Assembly: GCA_903915225.1 (NCBI GenBank)
Contig: CAIWSB010000008.1
Span: 1 to 54,717, forward strand
Source of the DNA: an uncultured Candidatus Woesearchaeota archaeon
Lineage (GTDB): Archaea; Nanobdellota; Nanobdellia; Woesearchaeales; B29-G15
Reading direction: 5' to 3'
DNA length: 54,717 nucleotides
The notes beneath the pieces were generated by a model. That model was not told where the DNA came from. It made no database searches and saw nothing but the letters and a program-made list of their open reading frames with translations. This document shows positions 19,688 through 28,002 of the stretch, in pieces. The position numbers were made by a program, and so were the translations under genes. The first letter of the stretch is position 1. Each line of letters opens with the position of its first letter.

Positions 19688-21004
19688 ATGCCGCTTCAGG
19701 ATGAGCCAGAGAGACTTGAAGAGATACTGAGTGCAATACATGAAGGTAGTGAATTGCTTCAATGGGGTTCTAAACTCAAGAAGAAAATCCTAACCCGGCT
19801 GTCAATGTCAACGTTTGATGAAGTGCTTGAGCAGCTAGAGGCATACCCTGACCAGGAGGATTTTGTTGTTAAACACCTAACTGCAAAGGCAATATTATAC
19901 AAGGGCACATGTTTGCTTAACCTGGGAGAATACACAAGAGCCAAAACAGCATTGAATGTGGGTGTGCTCATGGCAGAAGAGCTGCTCCCAGAGATGGAAA
20001 ATGGGATTGAAAACGAAACCCCTGGCTTAAATTATCCTAGTTTGTATTACACCTCTGCATGGACGCTCTCTTCAGCATATTACCGGCTAAGCCAACCAGC
20101 TTTGTGCGAGAACGATAAAGAGGTTCAGAAGAAAATGCTCCAAAAGGCAGTAAGGGCCTTGGAGGTACCCCTGACTGTTTATGATTATGGCCCAGAGCAA
20201 ACCTACAAGCTTTGCAATACAATAGCACAATTCTATGTTGACCTTGGGGAGATAGAAAAGGCAGACAGTTACAAGAAAAGGGCAGGTGCTGCAAAACTAC
20301 TGATAGATGCCATGAAAGAGGAGCAAGAAAAGGTGGAACAAAATCCAACGGAATCCTCTGGGGAAGAGAATTCCCAAAAAGAAGAGGAACGCCCAACTGA
20401 TCTTCTCAGCGTTACTCTATACACCCTTGATGATGCAAAGAGGATTTTTATTGAAAAGGACAGCGAGCCGGACAAGGTGGAATTGTGGCTTGTCTTGGGC
20501 TTGCTGGATTCTGTGGAAGAGGGGATTACTGAATTGTCAAAGGATTTGACGCTAAATAATGATGGGCTGGCCTTTGCCCGTGGTGAGGCCGAATATTTTA
20601 GGGGGAGGTCATACCAGATAATGAAGAACAATGCCCAGGCCAACGAGCACTATGGAAAAGCGAGGCAAATCTTATCGGAGATTGTGGACAAATTCCTTGC
20701 CTCGGTCAGGGAAGAGGGCCCAAACTCACCGGACAACCACCTCTACCTGCGTTCTTCAAAGGTTTTGGTTACAACCTATGTCGAGCTCTCACTACTCGCC
20801 TTAGACCCGGCTGAGAAAATGGAAAAGTTGGAGAATGCTAGGGAGTGCCTTGAAACCCCCCTTGAGCTTTACCCACATGCAGAGGAGGTCCAGGGGCTCT
20901 ACAAGCTCCGAGCAACCTTGGACAAATTAATCAAGCTAACCCCCATCATCACCTGCGAGGATTACGATAAGCCGGAAGATAAACCTAAAGAAGAAACAAA
21001 ATAA
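19688..21004 (+). CDS. Cytoplasmic TPR-like helical protein
   Basis: A 438-aa, mostly helical protein with tetratricopeptide-like pairs: AILYKGTCLLNLGEYTRAKTAL (about 60-81), YYTSAWTLSSAYYRLSQ (about 119-135), LCNTIAQFYVDLGEIEKADSY (about 177-197) and EYFRGRSYQIMKNNAQANEHY (about 298-318). An acidic, Ser/Glu-rich linker (about 214-238) separates two TPR halves. No signal peptide or membrane segment. It follows the maturation protease by 23 bp, but CTTATAAAT lies in the gap, so it may have its own promoter. The function is unknown; scaffold or protein interaction is implied. Confidence 0.75.
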   Translation: MPLQDEPERLEEILSAIHEGSELLQWGSKLKKKILTRLSMSTFDEVLEQLEAYPDQEDFVVKHLTAKAILYKGTCLLNLGEYTRAKTALNVGVLMAEELLPEMENGIENETPGLNYPSLYYTSAWTLSSAYYRLSQPALCENDKEVQKKMLQKAVRALEVPLTVYDYGPEQTYKLCNTIAQFYVDLGEIEKADSYKKRAGAAKLLIDAMKEEQEKVEQNPTESSGEENSQKEEERPTDLLSVTLYTLDDAKRIFIEKDSEPDKVELWLVLGLLDSVEEGITELSKDLTLNNDGLAFARGEAEYFRGRSYQIMKNNAQANEHYGKARQILSEIVDKFLASVREEGPNSPDNHLYLRSSKVLVTTYVELSLLALDPAEKMEKLENARECLETPLELYPHAEEVQGLYKLRATLDKLIKLTPIITCEDYDKPEDKPKEETK

Positions 21005-21568
21005 TCAGCGCTTTTTTCTCCAGTTCAGTTCAACACTTTTTCCTGCGGAATAGAATACCGGGCCAGAGGCATGGTACAGGGTTTTCATCTCACTGAACTT
21101 AGGGTTGCCATAAGCATCTATCTTAGTGGCCTCGGCATTTACAACCTCCCCAACAACAATTGTATGGCTGCCGCCCACCTCGTAAATTCCGCGGAGCATG
21201 CACTCCAGCACAGCTTTGGCCTTCTTAACCCGTGGCGGCCGGACAATCTTTGAGGGTCCCCATTGTAATCCTGCTTTCTCAAGCTCATTGCCCCACTCCT
21301 CAATTTTTGCAGTCTCAATCATTTCCTTGGCAAAATCCTCAGAGACAATGTTCAGCACAAACTCCTTAGTTGCCTTGATATTCTCAAATGTGTGCCTAAT
21401 CCCATCCTTATTGAAACCCACCCACACCAGTGGCGGGGAAAAACTCATTGAGCCCACAAGCGAGTACGGGGCCCCATTGATTTCGCCCCGCTCATTTACA
21501 GTAGTGATAATTGCAACCGGCCTGGGAGCGAGCACCTTCCAGGCATCCTCCAAAGGAATCTTCTCCAT
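21005..21568 (-). CDS. Flavin reductase-like FMN-binding protein
   Basis: A 187-aa protein of the flavin reductase-like/DIM6-NTAB FMN-binding split-barrel family (usual 160-200 aa). Signatures: PRPVAIITTVNERGEINGAPYS (about 16-37), the SFSPPLVWVGF loop (about 42-52), and FVLNIVSEDFA (about 70-80). It probably binds FMN and uses NAD(P)H or serves as an electron carrier; the substrate cannot be told. It is convergent with the TPR gene and ends at the next base. A box A (TTTTAAATA, about 21590-21598) lies upstream at leaderless spacing. Confidence 0.85.
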   Translation of the reverse strand: MEKIPLEDAWKVLAPRPVAIITTVNERGEINGAPYSLVGSMSFSPPLVWVGFNKDGIRHTFENIKATKEFVLNIVSEDFAKEMIETAKIEEWGNELEKAGLQWGPSKIVRPPRVKKAKAVLECMLRGIYEVGGSHTIVVGEVVNAEATKIDAYGNPKFSEMKTLYHASGPVFYSAGKSVELNWRKKR

Positions 21569-21625
21569 AAAGCCAAATACAGTGGGCCAGTATTTAAAAT
21601 TTATTGGACTGTAGATACTTTTGAA

Positions 21626-21768
21626 GGTAGCAACAATAATGGCGGCCGTCGTCGCTTACGCTCCTCCCGGCATCCCCATAGGGGTCGCTCAGAGATTCCT
21701 CGGAATCCCTGGTGTCCATCGGATGCCTCTGGACGTCCCCCTGCCGGGCGGCGCCCTTGTTGCTGCTC
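21626..21768. repeat. Interspersed inverted-repeat element, copy A (subfamily 1)
   Basis: About 143 bp, bounded by GGTAGCAACAATAATGGCGG and the inverse GGCGCCCTTGTTGCTGCT. Inside are further dyads: CCCCATAGGGG and GATTCC-TC-GGAATC (21694-21707). It lies in the intergenic gap between divergent genes. The first 20 bases and the CTCCTCC...AGGGG part align with copy D. It encodes no convincing protein. It could be a nonautonomous mobile element or a structured RNA. Confidence 0.75.
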
Positions 21769-21865
21769 GCTATTCTAGTTACAATATGAGTAACCTTATC
21801 TCCCATTATAGCATCAGAACCTCCATAATAAGATTTATATATTAGTATTATAGAGGTATAAATAG

Positions 21866-23428
21866 ATGCGATTTTTCGGAAAAAAAAGAGGTGTTGATGA
21901 GCTACTGGGCTCTAGTTTTCACTTAGAGGAGCCTGAGCCAGAAGAGCCCAAGATGCGTGATTCTGAGTACCAGCGGTTAAAGAAATCAATTGATGTTCTC
22001 AAAGACAAATATAATTCGCTGAGCAGGGTTGAGGAGCGCCTGGAACACTTTACCTCGAAACACGCAGATGCAGTTGAGGCCTCACTGAAGAACCAGGCAG
22101 ATATAGAGGAGCTTAAGGTCCGTATAAAGGCAATGACTGAGGCACAGCACGGGACTGCCAATTCAGCCACCCAATCTGTTGACAAGCTTAAGGACATTGT
22201 TATGGGGCTAAATGAGGAGCTTTGCTCTCTCAGGAAAGACTTCTACTCAATGACTAACAAGGACATGTTCAACCAGTTCAAGACCGAGGTTAACGATGAG
22301 GTTACCCGCTTCAAGAGCGAGACAATAAACATTGACAGGCGCCTGGCGGAGTTTAAGAGGGTATCTTCAGAGCAAGCCGCCACCCATTGGAATATTGAAG
22401 CAGACATGGAGCGTGTGAAGGCAATTGAAATGGACCTCAAAAGGGTGTTCAAGATGCTGGACACTCTCGCCGTGGCTGCCAATGACCTCAAGCTGAGCGA
22501 TGTTGAGCTTGACGGAAAGCTGAGAAAAGGTTTTAGCGTGCTCAAAGAGGAGCTCACGCTGGATGAGGAAAATCTCAACAAATTGGTTTTTAAGAACAAG
22601 GAGTTCCTAAAGATCCAGGACCAGCTGGTGGATGTTGACAGGCGTTTCAGGATTTTCGAGAAGGAGCTCAAGAACCTTGGTGATGATGACCTGTCAATGA
22701 GGGATTTCATGCAAAAAGAGTTCAGGATGCTCAGGACTGAGCTTGGCATTGTTCGGAACAAGGTAATTGACACCCTCAAGCAGGATATGGAGATGAAGGC
22801 CAAGGTTGAACGGCTTTTGCCGCCAAAGCTAGACAGGGAAATTTCAGGCTACAGGCAGCAAGTTTTAGATTCAACCAAGGCTATGGGGGCCATCAAGGTA
22901 GACCAGGACTCATTCAAGAAATCCCTAAACGGCTTCACAAAGGACATTGAGATGCTAAGCCGCAGGTTTGCAGAAATCAACATTTTAATGCAGGGCTATG
23001 TAAAGGGCGAGGAGTTTAAGGCGGGGATGGATATAATGGGGCTGAAGCTGGGCCAGGTTAGCGATTATGCTGGCTCAATAAGGGAGCTCTCTAACCAGGT
23101 TGATGCGCTGAAGCGCCAAGTGGACTCGACTTTCCAAAGATATGATGCCCTCAATAAGCACCTCGTGGATAGGATGATTGACACCAAATCCAGTGGCAGT
23201 GATTTATCCAGGATTAGCGAGGAGCTTAGGCAGCTTGAGGAGGCAAAGAATAAACTCGACGCCTTGTCAGGCTCAGCAACAAGGATAGATGACCCTCTGC
23301 AAAACCATGTCTTCTCCTGGATTGAGGAGCAGCTCAACAAAGGCTCGTCCCCTCGGCAGGTCAAGCAGACGCTTGTATCTCGGAAACTGGATCCGGGGCT
23401 TGTGGATAAGTTTTTCGCTTCTCAGTAA
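21866..23428 (+). CDS. Long coiled-coil protein, unknown function
   Basis: A 520-aa, highly charged and almost wholly helical protein. After a short basic N-terminus (MRFFGKKRG) and an acidic linker, coiled-coil heptads run from about residue 30 to 470, followed by a compact helical C-terminal domain (VFSWIEEQLNKG...VKQTLVSRKLDP). No ATPase motif, so it is not an SMC itself. No signal or membrane segment. Similar coiled-coil proteins with a FGKK start occur in archaea as uncharacterised or possibly cytoskeletal proteins. It is the first gene downstream of repeat copy A and transcribed away from it. Confidence 0.75.
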   Translation: MRFFGKKRGVDELLGSSFHLEEPEPEEPKMRDSEYQRLKKSIDVLKDKYNSLSRVEERLEHFTSKHADAVEASLKNQADIEELKVRIKAMTEAQHGTANSATQSVDKLKDIVMGLNEELCSLRKDFYSMTNKDMFNQFKTEVNDEVTRFKSETINIDRRLAEFKRVSSEQAATHWNIEADMERVKAIEMDLKRVFKMLDTLAVAANDLKLSDVELDGKLRKGFSVLKEELTLDEENLNKLVFKNKEFLKIQDQLVDVDRRFRIFEKELKNLGDDDLSMRDFMQKEFRMLRTELGIVRNKVIDTLKQDMEMKAKVERLLPPKLDREISGYRQQVLDSTKAMGAIKVDQDSFKKSLNGFTKDIEMLSRRFAEINILMQGYVKGEEFKAGMDIMGLKLGQVSDYAGSIRELSNQVDALKRQVDSTFQRYDALNKHLVDRMIDTKSSGSDLSRISEELRQLEEAKNKLDALSGSATRIDDPLQNHVFSWIEEQLNKGSSPRQVKQTLVSRKLDPGLVDKFFASQ

Positions 23429-23460
23429 AGTTTAAAAATCAGCCAGTGCCTCCAGATTGC

Positions 23461-24345
23461 ATGAAAAAAGGGCTAGGGTGGCTGCTCTCGACAGCGGTAA
23501 TTTCGGGAATTTCAATCTTCATCAACAAGTTTGCGGTTTCTTCAGTTTCTCCCGTGGCTTTGACTTTCATGAAGAATGCAGCTGTTGCCATAATGTTCCT
23601 GGCATTGATTATTGGCCTGGGCGCATTTAACAGGCTAAGAGTGCTCAGCAGAGACACCTGGGCAAAGCTGGCCCTTATTGGATTAATAGGGGGTGGCATT
23701 CCTTTCATTCTCTTCTTCAAGGGGCTTGCACTCACAAGTGCCGCCAGCGCATCATTCATACAAAAGAGCCTCTTTGTTTTTGTGATTGCACTCAGCGCTT
23801 TATTCCTCAAGGAGATGCCTTCTAGAAGAATAATGCTGGCAGGCTCAGCACTGCTGGCCGGCAACTGGCTTCTCTTGAATATTAAGAAAGTGCCCCTTAA
23901 TTTTGGGGACATGCTAATTTTAATTGCAGCCCTGCTATGGGCAGGCGAGTTTATACTTTCCAAAAAGCTCCTTGAGAACATCAAACCAGTTGAGCTCGCA
24001 TTTGGCAGGATGTTCTTCGGCAGCATTGTAATACTTGCTTATGCAATTGCATTTGAGGGTGGAATTCCATTAGCAGCATTCTCAGTGTCAAGCCTCACTT
24101 GGGTTGCAATAACCGGGGCATTCCTATTTGCCTATGTGGGCACCTGGTACACCGGCCTTGCGAAAGTAACTCCTGCTGTTGCATCAATAGTCCTGATGCT
24201 TGGTTCGCCAATAACAACCCTGCTCTCAGCATTCTCAGGAAGTCCAGTGACGGTGCTCCAATGGCTCGGTTTTGGATTGATAGTTGCAGGAGTGGCTGTT
24301 GTTGTGTCTAGATTTTCTCTATTGCGAACCCCAAATGCACTGTAA
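23461..24345 (+). CDS. EamA/DMT-family transporter
   Basis: The listed ORF begins at GTG 23446, but ATG 23461 fits better: TTTAAAA at 23430-23438 is about 27 bp upstream, and the protein then starts MKKGLGWLL. 294 aa with about ten transmembrane helices in two EamA repeats; the second begins near MLILIAALLWAGEFILSKKLL. This family exports or imports small metabolites such as amino acids or nucleotide sugars, and the substrate cannot be inferred. Its 3' end overlaps the convergent HypC-like gene by 38 bp. Confidence 0.88.
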   Translation: MKKGLGWLLSTAVISGISIFINKFAVSSVSPVALTFMKNAAVAIMFLALIIGLGAFNRLRVLSRDTWAKLALIGLIGGGIPFILFFKGLALTSAASASFIQKSLFVFVIALSALFLKEMPSRRIMLAGSALLAGNWLLLNIKKVPLNFGDMLILIAALLWAGEFILSKKLLENIKPVELAFGRMFFGSIVILAYAIAFEGGIPLAAFSVSSLTWVAITGAFLFAYVGTWYTGLAKVTPAVASIVLMLGSPITTLLSAFSGSPVTVLQWLGFGLIVAGVAVVVSRFSLLRTPNAL

Positions 24346-24772
24346 CAGTGTCACCAGGCTTTGCATCCTTTAGAAGCAATCCCACGACTGGCTTGGTCTG
24401 GCCGTCAAATTCGACAGTCAGGGCATTTCCTTTCCTGGAAATCACCTTGGCCTTGTGGACCTTGCACATCCTTTTGAAATATCCAGGTGCACGGGCATAT
24501 TCCCCCTCGCCCTCATCAATAAAGTGATTATGATGGCTGATGAAGTACTCTCGTACAGATTCTGGAGTCCAGTAATCCTTGCCAAACACTGCCTTGAGAC
24601 GCCTTATGGCAGCAGTGAACATCCTCTCGAGTGTTTCCCTTTCAACACTGCCCCCAGATATTGCAGCACCCTTTAATTTCTCATACTCCTCTTTGCTAAT
24701 CTGCCCCTTGTCCAGCAGCACCTGCGCGCAGGGGAAAGAATACTTCAAAAACACTGACTCAGCATTTTCCAT
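24308..24772 (-). CDS. HypC-like domain fused to a helical N-terminal domain
   Basis: The start is placed at ATG 24772 (MENAESVFL), which overlaps the hypC stop; the listed ORF start lies within hypC. 154 aa. The last 55 residues are HypC-like: MCKVHKAKV at the position of HypC's MC-(I/V)P start, then VEFDGQ and TVTVHLGFAIEKI. The N-terminal 100 residues are an unrelated helical domain (SFPCAQVLLDKGQISKEEY; SVREYFISHHNHFIDEG) with Cys and several His. HypC needs its Cys at position 2 after Met removal; here it is internal, so the chemistry must differ. It is probably a hydrogenase-maturation accessory factor. Confidence 0.7.
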   Translation of the reverse strand: MENAESVFLKYSFPCAQVLLDKGQISKEEYEKLKGAAISGGSVERETLERMFTAAIRRLKAVFGKDYWTPESVREYFISHHNHFIDEGEGEYARAPGYFKRMCKVHKAKVISRKGNALTVEFDGQTKPVVGLLLKDAKPGDTVTVHLGFAIEKI

Positions 24773-24968
24773 TTTTAAACAGCTCAATGCTCTCTTTCGC
24801 CTCCTTTTCTGGCACCTTCTCCACCACAAATCCGGCATTAACCACAACATACTCCCCAGGCTTGCAGGGCATCAGCGAGCAGTCCGCCTCCTTTTTCTGC
24901 CCCAGGAATTCCACCATTGCCTTGCCTTTGCTGACACTCAGCACTTTTCCAGGGATAGCCATGCACAT
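24759..24968 (-). CDS. hypC: Hydrogenase maturation chaperone HypC
   Basis: A 69-aa protein of the usual HypC size. It begins MCMAIPGKV, with the essential Cys2 and Pro6, followed by the OB-like core MVEFLGQ. HypC carries the Fe(CN)2CO unit with HypD to the hydrogenase large subunit. The usual VHVGFAI end reads VVNAGFVVEKV here, so the common His is Asn. It lies one base after hypA and overlaps the fused HypC-like gene by 14 nt, forming a hypA-hypC-hypC-like unit. hypB, D, E and F are not in the window. Confidence 0.92.
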   Translation of the reverse strand: MCMAIPGKVLSVSKGKAMVEFLGQKKEADCSLMPCKPGEYVVVNAGFVVEKVPEKEAKESIELFKNGKC

Positions 24969-24969
24969 C

Positions 24970-25290
24970 CTACTCTACCTCCACCTTGATGAGCTTAATA
25001 TACTGCCCCTCAAGAATATCGGGGACTTTTCCGCATTTCGGGCACTTAAAGAAAGTATGGTCGTGCGTATGCATAATTATTTTTGGCTCACCCTCATAGC
25101 CGCATGTGCATTTCACCTTGGCTTTTTTTGATTTGTAGGTTACCTTCCACTCAACCATCTCATTGAGGGTCGGCTTCAAATCCTCCATCGGCAGGTGGGC
25201 AAGCTCCCCAACCTCAACTGTTATGGCTTTCACATTCCCATGCTGCTTGGCATCCTCAATTATCTGCCCCGCTACTAAGGTTTCATGCAT
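24970..25290 (-). CDS. hypA: Hydrogenase nickel-insertion protein HypA
   Basis: The listed ORF begins 17 codons early. The true start is ATG 25290, giving the invariant MHE N-terminus whose His2 binds nickel. 106 aa. The family signature ITVEVGELAHLP is at about 24-35, and the structural zinc site is formed by CTCG and CPKCG (about 65-91). It delivers Ni to the hydrogenase large subunit together with HypB. It is the first gene of a minus-strand maturation unit facing away from repeat copy B. Confidence 0.92.
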   Translation of the reverse strand: MHETLVAGQIIEDAKQHGNVKAITVEVGELAHLPMEDLKPTLNEMVEWKVTYKSKKAKVKCTCGYEGEPKIIMHTHDHTFFKCPKCGKVPDILEGQYIKLIKVEVE

Positions 25291-25354
25291 CCTAGTTTGG
25301 CAGCTCCGCCAAAATATAAAGCTTTGCAATCGATACATCAAGAGTTAAATATTC

Positions 25355-25458
25355 GGGCAGCAATGGCACCGATGAGCCGGGGGCTGCCCCCTACGGGGTG
25401 GCGAATAGGGCAAAATCGCATAAGCGATTTTGACCGTAGGTTGCCATTTGTTGCTGCC
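25355..25458. repeat. Interspersed inverted-repeat element, copy B (subfamily 2, reverse orientation)
   Basis: About 104 bp, bounded by GGGCAGCAATGGC and GCCATTTGTTGCTGCC. Its reverse complement aligns over its full length with copy C, including CCTACGGTCAAAAT, GCCCTATTCGCCACCCC and the GGGGGCAGCCCCCGGCTCAT core. It contains a perfect hairpin CAAAATCGC-ATAA-GCGATTTTG (25411-25432). It lies between the hypA start and the M20 peptidase end. TTCG flanks both ends, a possible but weak target duplication. Confidence 0.8.
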
Positions 25459-25494
25459 TTCGTAGATTAGGATTAGTAACCAAAAATAATTCCA

Positions 25495-26535
25495 TTATTT
25501 AGCTTCAGTTACAAACAGCTCAAGAATCCTGTAGAATTTTTTAAGAGACGGAATCACAAGGTATTCATCCTTGCTGTGCGCTCCGGCCCCTTCGGGGTTG
25601 AAGATTGCGCCCGGAATGCCCCTCTCGGCAAAATACCTTGCATCAGAAGCCCCGTGCTCGAATCCCGGAGTAGCATTCTTCCCAAGAACTGCCCCCATTG
25701 CCCTGCTCAGCCGTTTAACCTCGGGATGATTTTGGCTGGTGGATAATGGTGGGCTTCTCTGGGAGATTTTATACTCTGCAATCTTTCCAATTGATGCCAG
25801 CAAACCCTCTGGGTCTTTTGTGTAGCGAACATCTATCAGTGCACTCGCCCTATCTGGAATTTGGTTTGTTGCATGTCCACCTTTAATCTTGCCAATGCTA
25901 ATAGTGTTTGACCATGCATTCCGATTATTGAAAAGTTTGCCAATCCGCCTGAGTTTTTCCATTAAAATCTCAATGGCATTCTCGCCTGTCCACGGCGTGC
26001 TGCCATGCCCTGCCTTGCCCCGGGCAATTATCTCCAGCCATAGCACACCCTTTTCCCGGGTTATAAGCCTGAAGTTGGTTCCGCCATCGGGTGCGATAAA
26101 GAACCCGCAGCTGAAGCCCTTCTCAAGCAGGAACTTTGCCCCATTTGCCCCACCTTGCTCCTCATCAGAGGTGAGCATTAGCGCCATTGATGGCTTGAGC
26201 TTTGCGAGCCTCTTCACCAAGACAACCATTGCAGCCACCTGGGATTTCATGTCAATTGCTCCCCTGCCGTAGAGCCTGTTCCCTATTACCTTTGGGGTGA
26301 ACTGGTTTTGGTTGCCAGGAACAACGTCCACATGCCCCATCAGCATGAATTTGAATTCCTTTCCACCATCTGGGCTCACAACCATGCTCGGGAAGTGGTT
26401 TGATTCATAGTGCCTAATAACCCATCTTGTCGGTTTTAGATAGCCTTCTATTTGTTTGAGTGCAACCTTGCATTCTCCCGGGCCAGTTGTCTTGAGGCTT
26501 ATCAGCCCCATCGCCTGCTGTAGAATCTCATCCAT
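25495..26535 (-). CDS. M20-family metallopeptidase / deacylase (ArgE/DapE-like)
   Basis: A 346-aa protein if ATG 26535 is used; the listed TTG 26541 adds two residues, and both suit a leaderless transcript behind TATATAAA (about 26553-26561). Metal ligands and catalytic residues: GHVDVVPG (His/Asp), GRGAIDMKSQ (bridging Asp), TSDEEQGG (Glu pair) and a late His near GAHSKDE. A dimerisation domain starts about residue 160. The family removes acyl or succinyl groups from amino acids or acts as a dipeptidase; the exact substrate cannot be read from sequence. Confidence 0.88.
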   Translation of the reverse strand: MDEILQQAMGLISLKTTGPGECKVALKQIEGYLKPTRWVIRHYESNHFPSMVVSPDGGKEFKFMLMGHVDVVPGNQNQFTPKVIGNRLYGRGAIDMKSQVAAMVVLVKRLAKLKPSMALMLTSDEEQGGANGAKFLLEKGFSCGFFIAPDGGTNFRLITREKGVLWLEIIARGKAGHGSTPWTGENAIEILMEKLRRIGKLFNNRNAWSNTISIGKIKGGHATNQIPDRASALIDVRYTKDPEGLLASIGKIAEYKISQRSPPLSTSQNHPEVKRLSRAMGAVLGKNATPGFEHGASDARYFAERGIPGAIFNPEGAGAHSKDEYLVIPSLKKFYRILELFVTEAK

Positions 26536-26567
26536 TGGCAAATCCTAGAACTCGAGGTTTATATATT

Positions 26568-27608
26568 TTAGGAAGAAGTGTAATGCCTGTGCCCACCCGG
26601 TTGGATAATCCCCCCCTCTAGACTGGGGACTTTAATAGGGAGATTTCCACTGGGCAAATTTGGGAGGTAAACAAATTCCATCTCCTTTGGGTGGATTAAA
26701 ATCTCTGCGGTTTTAACATCTTTGATTACCTCTCCGTCAATCTGCATTGGCATTGGCTTATCCAGTTGCAGCAGGAACTGTTTCCCCTGGGCAAAATTGC
26801 ATTGTTTCACCTTAACGTGATTTCCACTGTAGATCTTTGGGAAAATCAGGATGAGCTTGAGCCGGGACATGTAATTCACTGCAAACATATCAATTATGCC
26901 GTCATCATTCAGGGCCCAGGGCACCGCCCTCATCCCAGCCCCCGCATATGGTCCGTTGCAAAACATAAGTGAAAGGATATCTCCCTTGAAAGCTTCAGTT
27001 CCGCTGCTGGTAACCCTTGCTGAAGCCACCTTATAATCCTTGAACAGCACCTTGAAAGTAGCTAGGTAATAGGCAACCTTGCCCCCAAGTTTTTTCTTCA
27101 TTTCAGGCGTTGCTTTCCTGGAGATGGACGAGTTCAGACCAAAACCTATCATGTTGGTGCCATAGTAGCGAGTCAACTCACCGTCCAGTGAGGCTGATAA
27201 GATATCAACCTTCTTAGTGAGCCCGCCGCTTTCTAAATGGCCTTTAAAAGCAGCAATTGCATCATCATTTGAGTAGATATTGAGTGACCTTAGGAAGTCA
27301 TTCCCTGAGCCGAATGGGAAGAAAACAGCAATCTGGCCTTCGTGGCCTTGCTCCATCATTGTTTGACAGGTGAAATGGGCTGCACTCTCGCCACCAAGCA
27401 GTATAATATATTTCTTGTCTTTACCATACTCCCTAACAGCATCATAGGGTAATAAATCACTCTCAAATTTGTGCTCAATGCCTTGCTTTTGAAGGAGGTC
27501 TTCTAGAGGCTGCCGCACATGGCGGAGATTCTCCTTGGTGTGCTTTGGCCCAGAGAGCGGACAGTAGACGATAAGTGCAGATTTTGGATTAATCTTTCCC
27601 CCCTCCAT
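26568..27608 (-). CDS. Diacylglycerol kinase-like lipid kinase
   Basis: ATG 27608 is chosen over the listed GTG 27614, as it lies 26 bp downstream of the centre of TTTATAAA (27631-27638). 346 aa of the DAGK catalytic/YegS-BmrU fold. The nucleotide-binding signature is altered: GGDGT reads GGESAA, followed by the conserved PFGSGNDFLRSL motif (about 93-104) and GFGLNSSISRK. The C-terminal beta-domain contains the MQIDGEV motif (about 295) typical of this family. It probably phosphorylates a lipid alcohol in membrane-lipid metabolism; the GGE change leaves substrate and activity open. Confidence 0.85.
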   Translation of the reverse strand: MEGGKINPKSALIVYCPLSGPKHTKENLRHVRQPLEDLLQKQGIEHKFESDLLPYDAVREYGKDKKYIILLGGESAAHFTCQTMMEQGHEGQIAVFFPFGSGNDFLRSLNIYSNDDAIAAFKGHLESGGLTKKVDILSASLDGELTRYYGTNMIGFGLNSSISRKATPEMKKKLGGKVAYYLATFKVLFKDYKVASARVTSSGTEAFKGDILSLMFCNGPYAGAGMRAVPWALNDDGIIDMFAVNYMSRLKLILIFPKIYSGNHVKVKQCNFAQGKQFLLQLDKPMPMQIDGEVIKDVKTAEILIHPKEMEFVYLPNLPSGNLPIKVPSLEGGIIQPGGHRHYTSS

Positions 27609-27630
27609 CCTCACTACTTTAGAGGTGTGA

Positions 27631-27638
27631 TTTATAAA
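27631..27638 (-). promoter_or_regulatory. Box A promoter of the lipid-kinase gene
   Basis: TTTATAAA, self-complementary, is centred about 26 bp upstream of ATG 27608 on the minus strand. This spacing decided the start codon over GTG 27614. Confidence 0.55.
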
Positions 27639-27697
27639 TTTATCGAATCTCCTTTAAAAACAAAACTTTTTATTGAATTGCACATTATCTCAAAACT

Positions 27698-27979
27698 ATG
27701 AAAGAGGAATATGTCCATGTCTGCCCCAAGTGCGGCAGTATAAACGTCAAGAGCATTTTCCTGATGAGCCCTGCAGAGATGGCAAGGCCAGGGGCAAAGA
27801 AACTCAAAGAAAGATTCCCGGTTCATCCAGTGGGCTCGGTAGTCATTGGTTGGCAGCCCAAGAACCCCGAGGTTTACATCTGCCTTGACTGCGATTACAA
27901 CGGCATCTGCCCCGAGGTTGAGGCTTCTAAGATTAAGGATTTCAAGAAGAACCTGAAGCATGGACATAAAATTATATAA
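27698..27979 (+). CDS. Small zinc-ribbon protein
   Basis: A 93-aa protein with CPKCG near the N-terminus (about 9-13) and CLDC (about 66-69), a split zinc-ribbon of four Cys. Between them lies a hydrophobic strand segment (VGSVVIGWQ). No membrane segment. It ends 23 bp before the asparaginase start, but a box A for that gene overlaps this 3' end. Unknown function; such proteins are common uncharacterised archaeal zinc ribbons. Confidence 0.75.
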   Translation: MKEEYVHVCPKCGSINVKSIFLMSPAEMARPGAKKLKERFPVHPVGSVVIGWQPKNPEVYICLDCDYNGICPEVEASKIKDFKKNLKHGHKII

Positions 27980-27980
27980 A
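27972..27980 (+). promoter_or_regulatory. Box A promoter of the asparaginase gene
   Basis: TTATATAAA is centred 27 bp upstream of ATG 28003 and overlaps the last codons and stop of the zinc-ribbon gene. It implies a leaderless transcript for the downstream gene. Confidence 0.6.
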
Positions 27981-28002
27981 CCAAATTCTTTTTGAGGAAT
28001 TT

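Noticed and set aside
21594-21845. ORFs over repeat copy A, and similar ORFs over copy D (51201-51764)
   Set aside because: They read through the structured repeat on either strand and share peptide phrases only because the DNA repeats; no initiation signals.
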